NCBI GenBank assembly: GCA_008704415.1 | Contig: VXIS01000047.1 | Span: 1 to 64,000, forward strand | Length of the DNA: 64,000 nucleotides | Direction of reading: 5' to 3' | DNA from: Sphaerosporella brunnea | Lineage: Eukaryota > Ascomycota > Pezizomycetes > Pezizales > Pyronemataceae | Shown: positions 62,007 to 64,000 of the stretch, one piece after another | How the letters are laid out: every line of letters starts with the position of its first letter | Position numbering within the stretch: the first letter of the stretch is position 1 | Made by a program: the position numbers and the translations under genes | The notes under the pieces: model-generated | What the model saw: only the letters and a program-made list of their open reading frames with translations | Told to the model about the DNA's origin: nothing | The model's database searches: none

Positions 62007-64000
62007 GATGCAACGAGTTGGACACGGTAAGGTGGAGGTACCACAGACGCGAAGCCACCAAACGCAAGGTCAAGGAAGCGTGTAACATCCTACGCAAAGA
62101 GAGGGGCTGAGCAATCGTGAAAATTCATGGAATTTCCTGTCTATACAGGCTAGGCTGTTCCACAGGCGAAAAGTGTAGACTATCCACAATTTTTTCATCT
62201 GTGTAGGTTACCCCCAGATCTGCTGTGAAGTGATAACCTCTTACTCCAACAACCCCAACGCAGCGCCTTTCACGCCGCGCTTCCTACGGCGTAATGCCTA
62301 CACCGTACGTCCCCAACAGTACCTCCATCTTCCCTATTCTCAACGCCCTCTCCCTTTCATTCCTACCCTATGAGCATCTTCATTACCACCGCACAATCGG
62401 TCCGGGGGCGCCAAGAGGTCCAACTGACGATCGCCCCGCACTCACCCTTTCCTAGATCGTCACCCAGGGGTTGATCACTCAGACGGGTCGAAAGGGTTCA
62501 TAATTCGGGTGGTGCTGGGACCGAGTTCTTCAGGTTTAGCGCACAGACAGGATCAGAACGGGGCTCATCGCTCAGGAAAACCCAGCACTGCGTTAATGCA
62601 TTTTCCGTGGACTCCAAAACTCTTTTATGCCTCACGCTCAGGGTATTCAACCCACGGTGATAATAGCTTTACACAAACACGAAATCTTATACGTCGCGGC
62701 TCTCATAGATGTCTGCAATCCCGCGGTATACACGGACACACCCACCGTAGATATCCCATAGTCACCGTGCATCCACGGGCACGGCAGGCATTGGGTCTGG
62801 ACACCTGGTACAGCGCAACAGCCACCGTTGAGTGGGTATCCGTGGGAGCGCCTTTCGTGCTGGACAAGCCGCAGCAGACCATCGGCAGCCCTGAGTCCGC
62901 AACAAACACTCAAGATTTCGTGTAAGCGTCGGCGACGTAGCCGATGGCGCTGCAGAGTCCATTGGTATGTATCTGTATTAGCAGCGAAGTTGTTGTCCGC
63001 GAACGCACATCCCAATGCTGTGATAAGAGCCACCGCAGCGCCGGCAGATTTGGAGCAGTGACGGTCAGCTGATGGCCTAGTCTGAGGTTGAACAGCGGCT
63101 GGTTGTCAGATAACTCGGACGTGCAAAAGCATGCGTCAACATCCCGGTGGCAGAGAACTGCGGCGGGTTGTGGTGTTATTTCAGCAGCACAGTGTGGGCC
63201 GACGGCGCCAGCAGCCGCGGGGCTGCTGGATGCTCAAAACTACCCTTCGACTCTGCACCCGACATTCGAGAGTGGCGATATGTTTCTGGAGCGTGTGACG
63301 CAGCGACCCGGATCGGTGGGAGAATTCAAGGTCAATGTGACCAAAAGTGATGTCTGGCAAAAGGAACGTCAAGGTTCCACTTGCTACCATCATGACGGAA
63401 CGCCATTCGCGGATGAGTAATCTTCGTTTCCACAACGGTTGCAGCCGGAAATGTGAAACCGACACTGTTGCAGCGCGCATTGTTCCCCGCCCACGCAGAC
63501 CCGCTTCAGTCCCTGTCACTTATATACTGTATACCCCAGATCGATGGCTACGTGCGGCGAGCAAGTGAGGCCTAGGGAGTCAGCGCGCTCATGAAGAGTT
63601 GTGACGTCCTCGCAGATAGCTTCCATGACAGTGGACGTACATTCACCGCTTGTTGGCTGCACCGCGCAATGTTCTACATACCTCTGACCGCAACTCGAAA
63701 TGTCTCCTATACCCCCAGCACGCTGTATAATGAAGTGCACCGGGGTATGATAATGTTGCAGCTACGCCTTGGTACACTGCGCACGCTGGTGGAAAGACTG
63801 AAGCCGATACAGCCACAAAACGGTGACCTTATAAAATTGAAAATCGCAGCCTGCTCTCCAAATGCGGCGCAGCTGCGGCGAGCGTGATCTGATGTCATGG
63901 CCAGGACTAATCACGTTGATTTCGCCGAACTCTCGGCCGCACAGCGCTGCGCTCCTGTTGTCTGCCTGTCACGGCGCACCATATCTTGGGCTGTTCAAAC
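62007..64000. other. no supported gene to the window end
   Basis: Short frames on both strands. A 98-codon ATG frame at 63591-63887 shows no domain. Upstream parts of the hAT copy, if present, are too decayed to read. Confidence 0.4.

Overview
The window looks like a transposon-dominated, gene-poor compartment of a filamentous fungus. The evidence is Ty3/gypsy chromoviruses, Ty1/copia, Tc1/mariner, hAT and Tad1-like LINE pieces lying beside fungal-type genes: a FunK1-type protein kinase, a small kinase-fold protein, a PD-(D/E)XK-like protein and an F-box/ankyrin protein. A small Cys-rich zinc-ribbon-like ORF and the F-box/ankyrin style suggest an ascomycete (Pezizomycotina), but nothing here excludes a basidiomycete. 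I saw no rRNA, tRNA, CRISPR array or bacterial operon structure.

Layout. 1-1.3 kb: the end of a Gypsy-A LTR, then a solo Gypsy-B LTR with perfect 5-bp target-site duplication (TSD) beside an old chromodomain remnant. 1.3-10.5 kb: no convincing gene; CpG-rich sequence broken by A-tracts, a CAA microsatellite, a ~59-bp degenerate tandem repeat (6.05-6.78 kb) and a dispersed repeat. 10.5-14.5 kb: two host genes on the minus strand (kinase-fold protein; PD-(D/E)XK-like protein) separated by a LINE 3' end. 14.7-18.98 kb: a nest of elements, with a Tc1 transposase carrying an 815-bp solo LTR near its 3' end and a Gypsy-B 3' end at its 5' end, followed by a minisatellite, a zinc-ribbon/copia chimeric ORF, a copia LTR and a LINE-like tail. 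20.4-21.4 kb: an hAT deletion derivative with perfect 8-bp TSD that still encodes a DNA-binding-only transposase fragment. 25.9-27.2 kb: the F-box/ankyrin gene, with hAT-like termini in inverted orientation at 22.2 and 28.3 kb. 32-34.2 kb: a satellite of about nine ~190-330-bp units. 35.8-36.3 kb: an unrecognised coding exon. 38.6-41.1 kb: a complete 2.5-kb non-autonomous copia element with TSD. 43.2-45.4 kb: the FunK1 gene. 48.5-49.6 kb: an hAT remnant split by an hAT MITE with perfect 8-bp TSD. 52.2-57.7 kb: a full-length Gypsy-A chromovirus with TSD and four in-frame pol stops. 58.2-62 kb: a second MITE of the same family, a ~300-codon frame with one stop, the Cys-rich ORF and a second hAT transposase C-terminus.

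The three best-supported host genes other than the F-box/ankyrin gene may be related in theme. The 443-aa protein is a stand-alone nuclease-like fold, the 350-aa protein a stand-alone kinase-like fold, and the 754-aa FunK1 protein carries both layouts on one chain. That they work together is inference from shared architecture and co-location only. The mobile elements give most of the firm findings: exact TSDs, self-primed versus half-tRNA-primed replication, and decay by C-to-T changes. All positions and motifs were read by eye; no alignment or database search was run.
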